Source: Pinguiococcus pyrenoidosus (lineage: Eukaryota > Sar > Pinguiophyceae > Pinguiochrysidales > Pinguiochrysidaceae). Taken from it: 26,020 nt of DNA. Below the pieces are notes generated by a model, which saw nothing but the letters and a program-made list of their open reading frames with translations, did no database searches and was not told the DNA's origin. The DNA is taken from NCBI GenBank assembly GCA_019677205.1, contig JAAMXY010000093.1, positions 1-26,020 of the forward strand. The letters are read 5' to 3'. This document shows, in pieces, positions 26,004 to 26,020 of the stretch. The stretch's first letter is position 1; the number at the start of each line of letters is the position of its first letter. Made by a program: the position numbers and the translations under genes.

Positions 26004-26020
26004 GAAGGCGTCTTGTTTGG

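Noticed and set aside
1-26020. CRISPR array, tRNA or rRNA genes, bacterial operons
   Set aside because: No regularly spaced direct repeats with unique spacers, no tRNA-like cloverleaf or rRNA-like stretch was noticed, and the splicing signals are eukaryotic.

Overview
The window is eukaryotic nuclear DNA, probably from a protist or alga with a GC-rich genome. The signs are GT-AG spliceosomal introns of about 64-252 nt, an AATAAA signal just after the last stop, TATA- and CCAAT-like promoter elements, and eukaryotic-type domains (Tudor-like, EF-hand, IQ, SPRY/lectin-like folds). Coding DNA strongly prefers G or C at third positions, while the first ~2 kb is visibly more AT-rich. The sequence does not let me name the lineage; a stramenopile, alveolate or haptophyte-like protist is only a guess. 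A 531-base N run shows this is a draft scaffold.

Layout. Positions 1-2204 are non-coding or weakly coding. They hold a possible small minus-strand gene (498-944) carrying a 45-bp tandem repeat, a tight cluster of five ATTGG (inverted CCAAT) boxes (1074-1193), several tight hairpins, a CCAAT+TATA pair (1578-1655), and a leader almost free of ATG that holds one 32-codon upstream ORF. From 2205 to 25982 I read one continuous plus-strand gene of 12 exons. All 11 introns keep the reading frame, and every donor reads AG|GT. It would encode about 7,574 residues if the N gap is correctly sized. The gene ends 16 nt before an AATAAA signal, and the window stops there.

The protein belongs to the large eukaryotic DUF3638/DUF3645 family: the NLL motif, a P-loop (MGAGKTT), DEVD followed by HPLKSELNFP, and QGAFRMRGIGQGQ are all visible. 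Members of this family are often labelled ubiquitinyl-hydrolase-like in databases, but their biochemistry is poorly known. The motifs are arranged like a SecA/SF2-type ATPase split by a long insert. Attached to this core are an N-terminal and a C-terminal concanavalin/LamG-like domain, two thioredoxin-like folds (one with an intact WCPEC site, one with no cysteines), a SPRY-like segment, two Tudor-like segments, a WWE-like segment, FG/Gly/RGG-rich low-complexity stretches, a degenerate EF-hand pair and a C-terminal IQ motif. No transmembrane segment or signal peptide is apparent, so a soluble cytosolic or nuclear scaffold-ATPase is the simplest reading. This combination of a helicase-like ATPase, redox, lectin-like, chromatin-reader-like and calcium/calmodulin-like modules in one chain is the most striking content of the window.
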